Position numbers and translations under genes: made by a program | Source: Lepas anatifera | Lineage: Eukaryota > Arthropoda > Thecostraca > Lepadidae | Length of the DNA stretch: 64,000 nucleotides | Reading direction: 5' to 3' | NCBI GenBank assembly: GCA_034440635.1 | Contig: JAOTON010001898.1 | Location: forward strand, 1,473,501-1,537,500 | Shown: positions 37,401 through 49,400 of the stretch, in pieces | Position numbering within the stretch: position 1 is the stretch's first letter | How the letters are laid out: the number at the start of each line of letters is the position of its first letter | The notes under the pieces: generated by a model | What the model was told of the DNA's origin: nothing | Seen by the model: the letters and a program-made list of their open reading frames with translations, nothing else | Databases searched by the model: none

Positions 37401-40400
37401 ATTGAAAATGTGTTTCCAATCACCCCCACCCCCCACGACGAGTCCTTGATCCGCCTATGTCACCCCCTTTCCCAGAGCTGCCATGGGAGGGTAAAAATTA
37501 TCAGAAATTAAATTTCAACTAGTCAAGGGACTAATATACTCATGCATACCATTCGCATATTGTTGGTATGCATTTTACCCCACTGTTTTACCTTACTGCA
37601 TCCGCCCCTGATGAGTTTTTCACTTTTTTCTCATTTATTTATGTGTCAAAGATGCCAAGCAGTATATGACGGCTTCTAATCCGCGTAACAAAAACTTTTT
37701 AGGTTGTATATATTTCCCCTCATAGTCCTGGTCCTGGAACTGCCATTGAATTTCGAATTTTTGCGTAACTCGAGTATATGAAAATTTCGGGTAAATTATT
37801 TGTAAATCTGAACTAGTTTTGTGAAAATCATACAACAGAGACAAGGGTTATGGAAAATCTAAAAAATACACAAAAATTGTATATTTTGCACGACCTTCTC
37901 CTAAAAAATGAAAATTTTGAAATTTGTTTTTTTTTCAAAATAAAGTTTAGCAGCAGAGGAATCTATGGCACTTTGAGTTTTCAAAATCGGCCGGTTAGAT
38001 TACGAGATCTTAGGGGGGCCGATATTGCCCCCCTGCCGGAAATAGGGGTAGCCGGGAGCCTGACGGAAATAGGGTTAATCGAATTACTTTAACGACTCAA
38101 AATGAGTCGTTAAAGTAATGACCTAGAATATAAGTGATTATCAGTGTGTTATTACTTGTGCACCTAGATTGTCCGTGATATATGTATAGCCCGAGACGAT
38201 TGTGTGAGATCATAATATCCCAATGAAGAAGTAAATAAATGTCAACAGGAAATCTTCTATTTCTACCCCAAAATGATACCTTCTTGCAGAGTGTATTTTT
38301 CCAATTAAAAATTTGAATCCAAAATCAGTCCCCCAGATGTCCAGCCTATTTAGTTCCGCATCTATCGAAACCCATATTGGTAATTTTCTGAAAATTGTAT
38401 CGGCAGACAGGCGCGGAGAAGCTTTCTATCCTATGCTGGGTCAAATCGAAGTCAGACTGCTATGCGGTACTCACCCTGTCACTGCTGCTGGGGTACGTGT
38501 GCGGTACTCACCCTGTCGCATCTGCTGGGGTACGTGTGCGGTACTCACCCTGTCGCAGCTGCTGGGGTACGTGTGCGGTACTCACCCTGTCGCAGCTGCT
38601 GAGGTACGTGTGCGGTACTCACCCTGTCGCAGCTGCTGGGGTACATGTGCGGTACTCACCCTGTCGCAGCTGCTGGGGTACGTGTGCGGTACTCACCCTG
38701 TCGCAGCTGCTGAGGTACGTGTGCGGTACTCACCCTGTCGCAGCTGCTGGGGTACGTGTGCGGTACTCACGGTATCGGAGCTGCTGGGGTACGTGTGCGG
38801 TACTCACCCTGTCGCAGCTGCTGGGGTACGTGTGCGGTACTCACCCTGTCGCAGCTGCTGCGGTACGTGTGCGGTACCCACCCTGTCACTGCTGCTGCGG
38901 TACGTGTGCGGTACTCACCCTGTCGCAGCTGCTGGGGTACGTGTGCGGTACTCACCCTGTCGCATCTGCTGGGGTACGTGTGCGGTACTCACCCTGTCAC
39001 TGCTGCTGCGGTACGTGTGCGGTACTCACCCTGTCACTGCTGCTGAGGTACGTGTGCGGTACTCACCCTGTCGCAGCTGCTGGGGTACGTGTGCGGTACT
39101 CACCCTGTCGCAGCTGCTGCGGTACGTGTGCGGTACTCACCCTGTCACTGCTGCTGAGGTACGTGTGCGGTACTCACCCTGTCGCAGCTGCTGGGGTACG
39201 TGTGCGGTACTCACCCTGTCGCAGCTGCTGGGGTACGTCTGCGGTACTCACGGTATCGGAGCTGCTGGGGTACGTGTGCGGTACTCACCCTGTCGCAGCT
39301 GCTGGGGTACATGTGCGGTACTCACCCTGTCGCAGCTGCTGGGGTACGTGTGCGGTACTCACCCTGTCGCAGCTGCTGGGGTACGTGTGCGGTACTCACC
39401 CTGTCGCAGCTGCTGGGGTACGTGTGCGGTACTCACCCTGTCGCAGCTGCTGGGGTACGTGTGCGGTACTCACCCTGTCGCAGCTGCTGGGGTACGTGTG
39501 CGGTACTCACCCTGTCGCATCTGCTGGGGTACGTGTGCGGTACTCACCCTGTCGCAGCTGCTGGGGTACGTGTGCGGTACTCACCCTGTCGCAGCTGCTG
39601 GGGTACGTGTGCGGTACTCACCCTGTCGCAGCTGCTGGGGTACGTGTGCGGTACTCACCCTGTCGCAGCTGCTGGGGTACGTGTGCGGTACTCACCCTGT
39701 CGCATCTGCTGGGGTACGTGTGCGGTACTCACCCTGTCGCAGCTGCTGGGGTACGTGTGCGGTACTCACCCTGTCGCAGCTGCTGGGGTACGTGTGCGGT
39801 ACTCACGGTGTCGCAGCTGCTGGGGTACGTGTGCGGTACTCACCCTGTCGCAGCTGCTGGGGTACGTGTGCGGTACTCACCCTGTCGCAGCTGCTGGGGT
39901 ACGTGTGCGGTACTCACCCTGTCGCAGCTGCTGGGGTACGTGTGCGGTACTCACCCTGTCGCAGCTGCTGGGGTACGTGTGCGGTACTCACCCTGTCGCA
40001 GCTGCTGGGGTACGTGTGCGGTACTCACCCTGTCGCAGCTGCTGGGGTACGTGTGCGGTACTCACCCTGTCGCAGCTGCTGGGGTACGTGTGCGGTACTC
40101 ACCCTGTCGCAGCTGCTGGGGTACGTGTGCGGTACTCACCCTGTCGCATCTGCTGGGGTACGTGTGCGGTACTCACCCTGTCGCAGCTGCTGGGGTACGT
40201 GTGCGGTACTCACCCTGTCGCAGCTGCTGGGGTACGTGTGCGGTACTCACCCTGTCGCAGCTGCTGGGGTACGTGTGCGGTACTCACCCTGTCGCAGCTG
40301 CTGGGGTACGTGTGCGGTACTCACCCTGTCGCAGCTGCTGGGGTACGTGTGCGGTACTCACCCTGTCGCAGCTGCTGGGGTACGTGTGCGGTACTCACCC

Positions 40401-43400
40401 TGTCGCAGCTGCTGGGGTACGTGTGCGGTACTCACCCTGTCGCAGCTGCTGGGGTACGTGTGCGGTACTCACCCTGTCGCAGCTGCTGGGGTACGTGTGC
40501 GGTACTCACCCTGTCGCAGCTGCTGGGGTACGTGTGCGGTACTCACCCTGTCACAGCTGCTGGGGTACGTGTGCGGTACTCACCCTGTCGCAGCTGCTGG
40601 GGTACGTGTGCGGTACTCACCCTGTCGCAGCTGCTGGGGTACGTGTGCGGTACTCACCCTGTCGCAGCTGCTGGGGTACGTGTGCGGTACTCACCCTGTC
40701 GCAGCTGCTGGGGTACGTGTGCGGTACTCACCCTGTCGCTGCTGCTGGGGTACGTGTGCGGTACTCACCCTGTCGCAGCTGCTGGGGTACGTGTGCGGTA
40801 CTCACCCTGTCGCAGCTGCTGGGGTACGTGTGCGGTACTCACCCTGTCGCAGCTGCTGGGGTACGTGTGCGGTACTCACCCTGTCGCAGCTGCTGGGGTA
40901 CGTGTGCGGTACTCACCCTGTCGCAGCTGCTGGGGTACGTGTGCGGTACTCACCCTGTCGCAGCTGCTGGGGTACGTGTGCGGTACTCACCCTGTCGCAG
41001 CTGCTGGGGTACGTGTGCGGTACTCACCCTGTCGCATCTGCTGGGGTACGTGTGCGGTACTCACCCTGTCGCAGCTGCTGGGGTACGTGTGCGGTACTCA
41101 CCCTGTCGCAGCTGCTGGGGTACGTGTGCGGTACTCACCCTGTCACTGCTGCTGGGGTACGTGTGCGGTACTCACCCTGTCGCAGCTGCTGGGGTACGTG
41201 TGCGGTACTCACCCTGTCGCATCTGCTGGGGTAAGTGTGCGGTACTCACCCTGTCGCAGCTGCTGGGGTACGTGTGCGGTACTCACCCTGTCCGCTGCTG
41301 GGGTACGTGTGCGGTACTCACCCTGTCGCTGCTGCTGGGGTACGTGTGCGGTACTCACCCTGTCGCAGCTGCTGGGGTACGTGTGCGGTACTCACCCTGT
41401 GGCATCTGCTGGGGTACGTGTGCGGTACTCACCCTGTCGCAGCTGCTGGGGTACGTGTGCGGTACTCACCCTGTCGCAGCTGCTGGGGTACGTGTGCGGT
41501 ACTCACCCTGTCGCAGCTGCTGGGGTCGGGGTAGGTCTGAAGTCCCTCCTCGTATTCACAGCTGGTAATCTGGCCGTGAGCTGGAAGAAAAATTGTAGTG
41601 AGTAGAGAGGGTTTCCACCGAAACTTATATGAAATTTTTTCTGCATCAAAGCCCAGGCAATGGTAAAACGTACGGTGGTTCGAGGAAATACTTGCTGATG
41701 CTGATTCTATGCTGAGTTCTGGTAAATACATGGTAAGTAGGCTGGGCTGAACAGACGCTGGTTCAGGACGGTTCCCTTATAGGCCATAACGTCTGGACAG
41801 GGTGTGACGGTCAATTATGGTTTTGCGAGATGTGAGAAAACGCAGTTAAAAATCATCTTTCACGTCCTATTTCTCGTTGTTTGTATTCCTAGCAGTCAGT
41901 ATTGGCGTTGATGTTTCAACGCGTTTCAGTTTACAACAGAACCCTAGCTCCAGGCTGTCATGTCTGTGGAATTTGTTGCGCTTGTTTGATGGTTTATCTA
42001 AACTTGCATGCGCCCACTTACGTCAGGTCATTTTCAGCAGTCGGCAGGCAGCTCAGAGGTGCATGATTCCTGCCACGTCACCAAGACGATGCCCATTTCA
42101 GAGGCCATCCTCTGCTGGACGGTCGGCGGACACTGCCAACAGGTGTACCGTGATCCGGTAAACCTATGGTAGGCTTCGTGTCCAGCAGAGACGAGAGCGG
42201 GGTCTGCCACCCACCGTCTACTTCTTGGGTGTGGCAGGGTGGATCAGGTGCCTGGGTAGGTACCATCCTCACCCTCTTGCGATCCTCCTCTCTCATTTCA
42301 CTCGTGAACGCATCGAGCGATGGAGAGATCCTGCTCTGATAGTCCTCTGGATAATTCAATGAGGTGGCCGATGTGAGGGGCGTAGTTCGGGGAAACAGTT
42401 CGGTTTCATCCAGACCCTCCTGTCACGACACGACGACCCGACCTGCCGGATGAGAGGCTAGGAGCTCCGCCAACCATCGCTGCCAAGCCAGAACCTGATG
42501 TCTTTTGGCCCGGACCGACGACTCATGTTGCAGTGGAACTGCAAAAGGAGGATTCAGCTTCTGTATTGACATCCATCGATAAGAGCGCATCACTGATACT
42601 TCAGCTCTGTCCACGGCAACTGTCTACGGTGTAGACCCAGTTCATGGCACCTGTGTACGTTGTAGACCCAGTTTACGACACCTGTGTACGGTGTAGACCC
42701 AGTTCATGGTACCTGTGTACGGTGTAGACCCAGTTCACGACACCTGTGTACGGTGTAGACCCAGTTCATGGTACCTGTGTGCGGTGTAGACCCAGTTCAT
42801 GGCACCTGTGTACGGTGTAGACCCAGTTTACGACACCTGTGTACGGTGTAGACCCAGTTCATGGTACCTGTGTACGGTGTAGACCCAGTTCATGGCACCT
42901 GTGTACGGTGTAGACCCAGTTTACGACACCTGTTTACGGTGTAGACCCAGTTAATAACACCTGTGTACGGTGTAGACCCAGTTCACGGCAACTGTCTACG
43001 GTGTAGACCCAGTTCATGGCACCTGTGTACGGTGTGACCCAGTTTACGACACCTGTGCACGGTGTAGACCCAGTTCATGGTACCTGTGTACGGTGTAGAC
43101 CCAGTTCACGACACCTGTGTACGGTGTGGACCCAGTTCATGGTACCTGTGTGCGGTGTAGACCCAGTTCATGGCACCTGTGTACGGTGTAGACCCAGTTT
43201 ACGACACCTGTGTACGGTGTAGACACAGTTCATGGCACCTCTGTACGGTGTAGACCCAGTTCATGGTACCTGTGTACGGTGTAGACCCAGTTCATGGCAC
43301 CTGTGTACGGTGTAGACCCAGTTTACGACACCTGTTTACGGTGTAGACCCAGTTAATAACACCTGTGTACGGTGTAGACCCAGTTCACGGCAACTGTCTA

Positions 43401-46400
43401 CGGTGTAGACCCAGTTCATGGCACCTGTGTACGGTGTAGACCCAGTTTACGACACCTGTGTACGGTGTAGACCCAGTTCATGGTACCTGTGTACGGTGTA
43501 GACCCAGTTCACGACACCTGTGTACGGTGTAGACCCAGTTCATGGTACCTGTGTGCGGTGTAGACCCAGTTCATGGCACGTGTGTACGGTGTAGACCCAG
43601 TTTACGACACCTGTGTACGGTGTAGACCCAGTTCATGGTACCTGTGCACGGTGTAGACCCAGTTCAGTGCACCTGTGTACGGTGTAGACCCAGTTCATGG
43701 CACCTGTGTACGGTGTAGACCCAGTTTACGACACCTGTGTACGGTGTAGACCCAGTTCATGGTACCTGTGTACGGTGTAGACCCAGTTCATGGCACCTGT
43801 GTACGGTGTAGACCTAGTTCACGGCACCTTTGTACGGTGTAGACCCAGTTCACGGCACCTGTGTACGGTGTAGACCCAGTTCACGACACCTGTGTACGGT
43901 GTAGACCTGGTTCATGGCACCTGTGTACGGTGTAGACCCAATTCACGACACTTCTGTACGATGTAGACCCAGTTCACGACACCTGTGTACGGTATAGACC
44001 CAGTTTACGACACCTTTGTACGGTGTAAACCAAGTTGATGGCACCTGTGTACGGTTTAGACCCAGTTCACGGCACCTGTGTACGGTGTAGACCCAATTTA
44101 CGGCAACTGTGTACGGTGCAGACCCAGTTCATGGCACCTGTGTACGGTGTAGACCCAGTTAATAACACCTGTGTACGGTGTAGACCCAGTTCACGGCACC
44201 TATGCACGGTGTAGAAGCTGTTCATGGCAACTGTGTACGGTGTAGACTCAGTTAATAACACCTATGTACGGTGTAGACCCAGCTCACGACACCTGTGTAC
44301 GGTGTAGAAGCTATTCATGGCACCTGTGTACGGTATAGACCCAGTTTACGACACCTTTGTACGGTGTAAACCAAGTTCATGGCACCTGTGTACGGTTTAG
44401 ACCCAGTTCACGGCACCTGTGTACGGTGTAGACCCAATTTACGGCAACTGTGTACGGTGCAGACCCAGTTCATGGCACCTGTGTACGGTGTAGACCCAGT
44501 TAATAACACCTGTGTACGGTGTAGACCCAGTTCACGGCACCTATGCACGGTGTAGAAGCTGTTCATGGCACCTGTGTACGGTGTAGACCCAGTTAATAAC
44601 ACCTGTGTACGGTGTAGACCCAGTTCACGGCACCTATGCACGGTGTAGAAGCTGTTCATGGCAACTGTGTACGGTGTAGACTCAGTTCATAACACCTATG
44701 TACGGTGTAGACCCAGCTCACGACACCTGTGTACGGTGTAGAAGCTGTTCATGGCACCTGTGTACGGTGTAGACCCAGTTCACGACACCTGTGTACGGTG
44801 TAGAAGCTGTTCGTGGCACCTGTGTACGGTGTAGACCCAGTTCACGACACCTGTGTACGGTGTAGAAGCTGTTCGTGGCACCTGTGTACGGTGTAGAAGC
44901 TGTTCGTGGCACCTGTGTACGGTGTAGACGTAAATATGCCGCAGACCACGTATGCTCCACCTAGCTAGGCCGTAACCCCTGGCTCGGAGCACACATCGCG
45001 CACAAAAAGTGTGCTGGATATTGGACGCAGTCGATAACGGAACCTATAACATTCAGACGGAAGCCACTGTCGCATACGTACCATTTCTGTAGAATGGTTT
45101 TTGAGTTCGATGGCCGCGCTCTCCCGTCCTGCACACCGTTGACCGTACAAATCCCAGGAGGGACGTTTTGACGCTGCCGTGCGACATGACGCTTGTCACA
45201 CGCAGTGGAGGGGGTTTGGCCTCAACGTGCAGTGAGGGGGTCATAAAGTACCCCTCCTAAGATCTCGTAAACCAAGAGTGTTAGAAAACACCCGCCGAGA
45301 GGCGTGTGGGGGCGATGATAATCTACACTATTACGAAGTTTCACTGACCTAGGTCAATATCTTCTAGGCCAAACGGGGTTGTAAAGGTCGAATCAAGGCC
45401 GTACTGGAGACCTATTAGGAAGTGACGTAGTTATGCGGCAAGAAACCGGAAATAGACCAAAAGCGAATGAAGGCCATAGAAGGCAGGTCCCGCATAATGT
45501 TCTCTAAAATATTTGAAGTCAAGGTTATTCAAGGTCAATGACCTATGGCTTAACAATCTGAGATATATGCAATAGCGTACAATACAGCTGGCACTTTATC
45601 AGCCTTTGGGCGGGAAATGGGCATTTGATCTTGAAAAGGACCTTTGATCTTGACCTGAAACTTTGACCTTGGAATTGAGGAACCTTAACTATGAAGTCAT
45701 AGCATTACATACTTCATACTGAATAATGCAACTTGACCGAAATACTGAGGTTGATGACCTTGACATGTGACATTTGACCTCGATCTTGATCTTCATCTGG
45801 TCAAGGTATTCACTTGCTGACCTTGACATATAACCGATTATATAACGTTATCACGTCATCACTCAGTCTAAAGTGTAGGCGAAGTGGTGTGACCACGCTA
45901 TCCCGACGGTCTCAAAATATAGATATAATTTTGAAAGCCTATATAAAAGTAATAATACTATTGACCGATTTTAGAATTTCTCTCACCGATCTAAGCGCTC
46001 ATAAATTTGCTCAAATGTGACCCAGTAGCGTTTTTCAGTGACAAATGGTTCTCCGGCCATCTTGGAAAAATACGTGGGGGCACTTTAGGACCCCCTACAC
46101 TGCGCGTGTTAACCAGCTTCTACATTTAACATTTTATATCTCCTAAAATCTGGGGCCATCAAAATAAATCCTGGACCATCCCAAGTAGACAGATCACCTT
46201 TTTCCAGAATGTTCGGAGTATTAGGAGCAAACTGGGTATGCTCCGAGCATGCTCACAATAACTGCAGAAGCACGACGAGATCTCTTGGACGGAGACGGCA
46301 CTGAATAAATCCGTAGACACCGGTGAACTCCAATCCTTTGTGATACCGGAGGGACCGACCCACACACGCTGGAGGAGTGGCTTGCGCAGTTAGAACATGC

Positions 46401-49400
46401 ATTCCATCCAAGAGACGAGCAGACTTAGAAGCCGACGAAACGGAGTCTCTCGTCATTGAAGTAAGTACAACTCCAAGGCTGCTCATTTGCGTGACGTATT
46501 GTCCTCCAGGTAATATGAAAGTGTTTATGATCTGTAACATAGAGACCCGGAGTCCGAATAGACCATTTGTATGCTTAGATGACTTGTACCAGATGTGAAG
46601 TGGCACAGGGACCCTGAATTGGGGCTTCCTCGTCTACAGCAGTGTATGGAAATGTGCGATTTTGTTGATGGCTAAATGTGGCATGTCTAGCGTAAGTCAA
46701 AGCGTAGAAGAGCCTACAAGTAATAATAGCTTTCTAAGTTCATTGTTTCCAAATGCGCGGAGCAGTGTGTCTCCCTCAGATCATTTAGAAGTCAATGAGT
46801 TAATACCAGCAACTAGCCAGGCTAGTTTGGTAAATAGGTCGACTGCCTTTAATTACTGTAGGGCAGACTTTGAAGGCTTGAGACGGAGCCTGCAGCTTGT
46901 CCCATGGGAGGGTTTGCTGGATCTGAGCATTGGCGCTGCCGTGGAAATGCTCAATGCCGTGCTGCAAGCCGCCATTAATGACCACGTGCCGACCGTCAAG
47001 TTAGCTCGCCCTTGTCCCCCTGGCTCGACGCCGAGGTACTCACTGCGGGAAAAGAATGAGCCTCGAATGGAACATGACATGAATACCGTGACAGTCCGAA
47101 ATTTCTCAGAAAAAACACCGAATTTTCAAAGGTTTGTCCCTCCAGAAGTATTTGGAGTATTTAGAGGGTATGATTTGGAACAAAAATCCGTAACGATTTG
47201 GTTATTTCCTAACAGCGGGGAGGGGAACAAAAGTAAAATTCCAAATTCATCAGATGGACACCGTGAAGCAAATGAAGACACTGTAAAGGCAAACCTGTTG
47301 AACGATGCATTTGCAGCAAAATTCACCCCTCCGGAAGTTCTGCCCTACCCTAACGTTGCTGAATACGGGTTACCTCCTCTGAATTGATTCCGGATATCGG
47401 AAGGAACAGTTAGAGACATTTTGGACGATCTAGAAGTACATAAGGCCAATCATCAAAGAGTGTAAGCATGAAATAGCCCGACCTCTTTTCAACTTCTTCA
47501 AAAAGTTCGTGATCGAGGTGATGCCATATGACCTCAGCGGTCGGTGTTTCGTAAAGCCCTAACGAGGGGATATTTTCGAGCATAAGGGCAGAAGCTTATA
47601 TTTAGAGCTGCCAGAAGTCTCGAAATTGGTTCATACCAGCTCATCTTCACCTAAAAAGTTTCACAAAAAGAATCTGCACTGGTTTTTAAGCTACCCTTGA
47701 GCTTTAGAAAACATAAGACCTTGTATAAATGCATCTTTGAATGTACATACCTAGCTGACTCGGTAGTGATGACACTCGTGCTTTTGCGAAGGCTGCGGCA
47801 TTAAATCACCTGATGAGGCCAATAATTCGGGGTCCGTAAACACGCAGGCAAAGCAAGCCAGGTCAGCTGATGACCATTTCTCAAGAGTATGATATCAAGC
47901 TGGTGAAGCTGTACTAGCCAACGCGCTGTGTGACATTAATCTCAGCTAATGCCATTTGCAGCCAGGATAGCCATAGCCCGGATTATCACGCCCTCGCAAG
48001 ACACGCACACTTCTCACTTAATTACTACTATTACTACTACTCGAACACAACTTCAGATTACTCACACTTCAGCACGATTGAGGTGGATTTTAAAGTGCCG
48101 TCGTGCTGTGCATGGAGTGATTAAAAACTATGGCATGAGACGGTAAGGACGAGGAAAGGTGAGGATAAATAAGGTGGGATTCTACTAGAAGGAGTCCCTG
48201 GGATTCCGAATCCGAATCCCATGGCGCTGTGCAGCCACAGGCGCATGCACTCACAGCCCTCAGGTAGAGTAAGGGCAAGGACAAAATTACCGGGAGAATA
48301 AAAGCACACACAATCGAACATACACACACTTCGAACGTGTAAACGAAAATAATATAAGGGTGAAATTGTTTCTTCGGCTTCGCGTTCATTCTATTTTCGA
48401 CGTTATAAATTTCGTTCCTTGTGCTCGACCTTGCCTATGACAGTGTTGAATTTCATATTTCAGTATTGTTCACTGCTTGTGTCTTTTTCTCTTCTAATCT
48501 CCAGTCTAGATGCTTTCTTTCACAAAACTTTCTGTTTGCTTTTCCTCCGAAAATTGGCCATCCTGAAATATTTCAAAATTTCCGCCCAAAAGGCTTTTTT
48601 CTTGAGGTGGCTCACAAGATGTCTTATTTTTATTTTCTTCGAGCTCGCGCCAGAGCCGGACCTGGTGAATAAAAAGTAGCATATAATGTAGCTTAAAGAA
48701 TAGAGCATTTACCAGCATGCTATTTTGTATTCACTAGCATTGGCGGATCCAGGAAAAGTTTTGAGGGGGCCAAAACATCGTTTTGGGGGCCAAATCGAGA
48801 AAAATCGCAAAAGCATAGGATTTAAAAAAACGGCCAAAAGTCGGTCGTTTTGGGGGCCAAAAGATACTATTTTCGGCTTTGGGGGCCATGGCCCCTGGCC
48901 CCCTGATCCGCCAGTGTTCACTAGTATGCTATTCGCTTATTCTAAATGATTAGAGCAGGAGCGTTCTTATCAATTTTAAGAGTACCGAAAACACGACCTT
49001 TTCTGTAACTGAAAGAACTGAACTTCCATTCTTTATGTGGCTGGCTTCAAACATTCACTCATCTCGGACATCCAATTCGCTGTTAGATCACGATACTCAT
49101 GTTTCCTAATTTTTTCCTCATGTTTTCAAAATTAGCAGTCTGTTCCAGGAGAGGCCCCAGTATAATGTATATTTTTCTAAATTATTTCCTATAAAATTGA
49201 CTCTGCCCCCCCCTGCTCGGAGCCTTCCCTTATATGTAACTCAGCGACAAACCAGAGCTATGAGAGATCAAGTGCCCCATGCTCCGGTGGTGCGCGTAAA
49301 AAAACGATTGGGCATGGATTGTTTTCGCGGGCAGTGCTTTGTTTTAACAGCCATGTTAGCCGATATCCCGAAGCCAATCCTTTTAGTTCAACATTGGTAT

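Noticed and set aside
38313..41605. Three overlapping plus-strand frames of about 800-1,057 codons
   Set aside because: All are the stop-free 37-bp array. The informative strand is the minus strand, where the units are copies of a splice donor.
42078..42359. 93-codon minus-strand frame as an extra exon of the cuticle gene
   Set aside because: It has no cysteine pattern or family match, and exon 1 joins exon 2 in phase without it.
38461..44935. CRISPR-like array
   Set aside because: Units are directly contiguous without unique spacers, and the context is a eukaryotic gene.
46253..46606. 117-codon minus-strand frame
   Set aside because: Shadow of the decayed LINE endonuclease, which reads on the plus strand.
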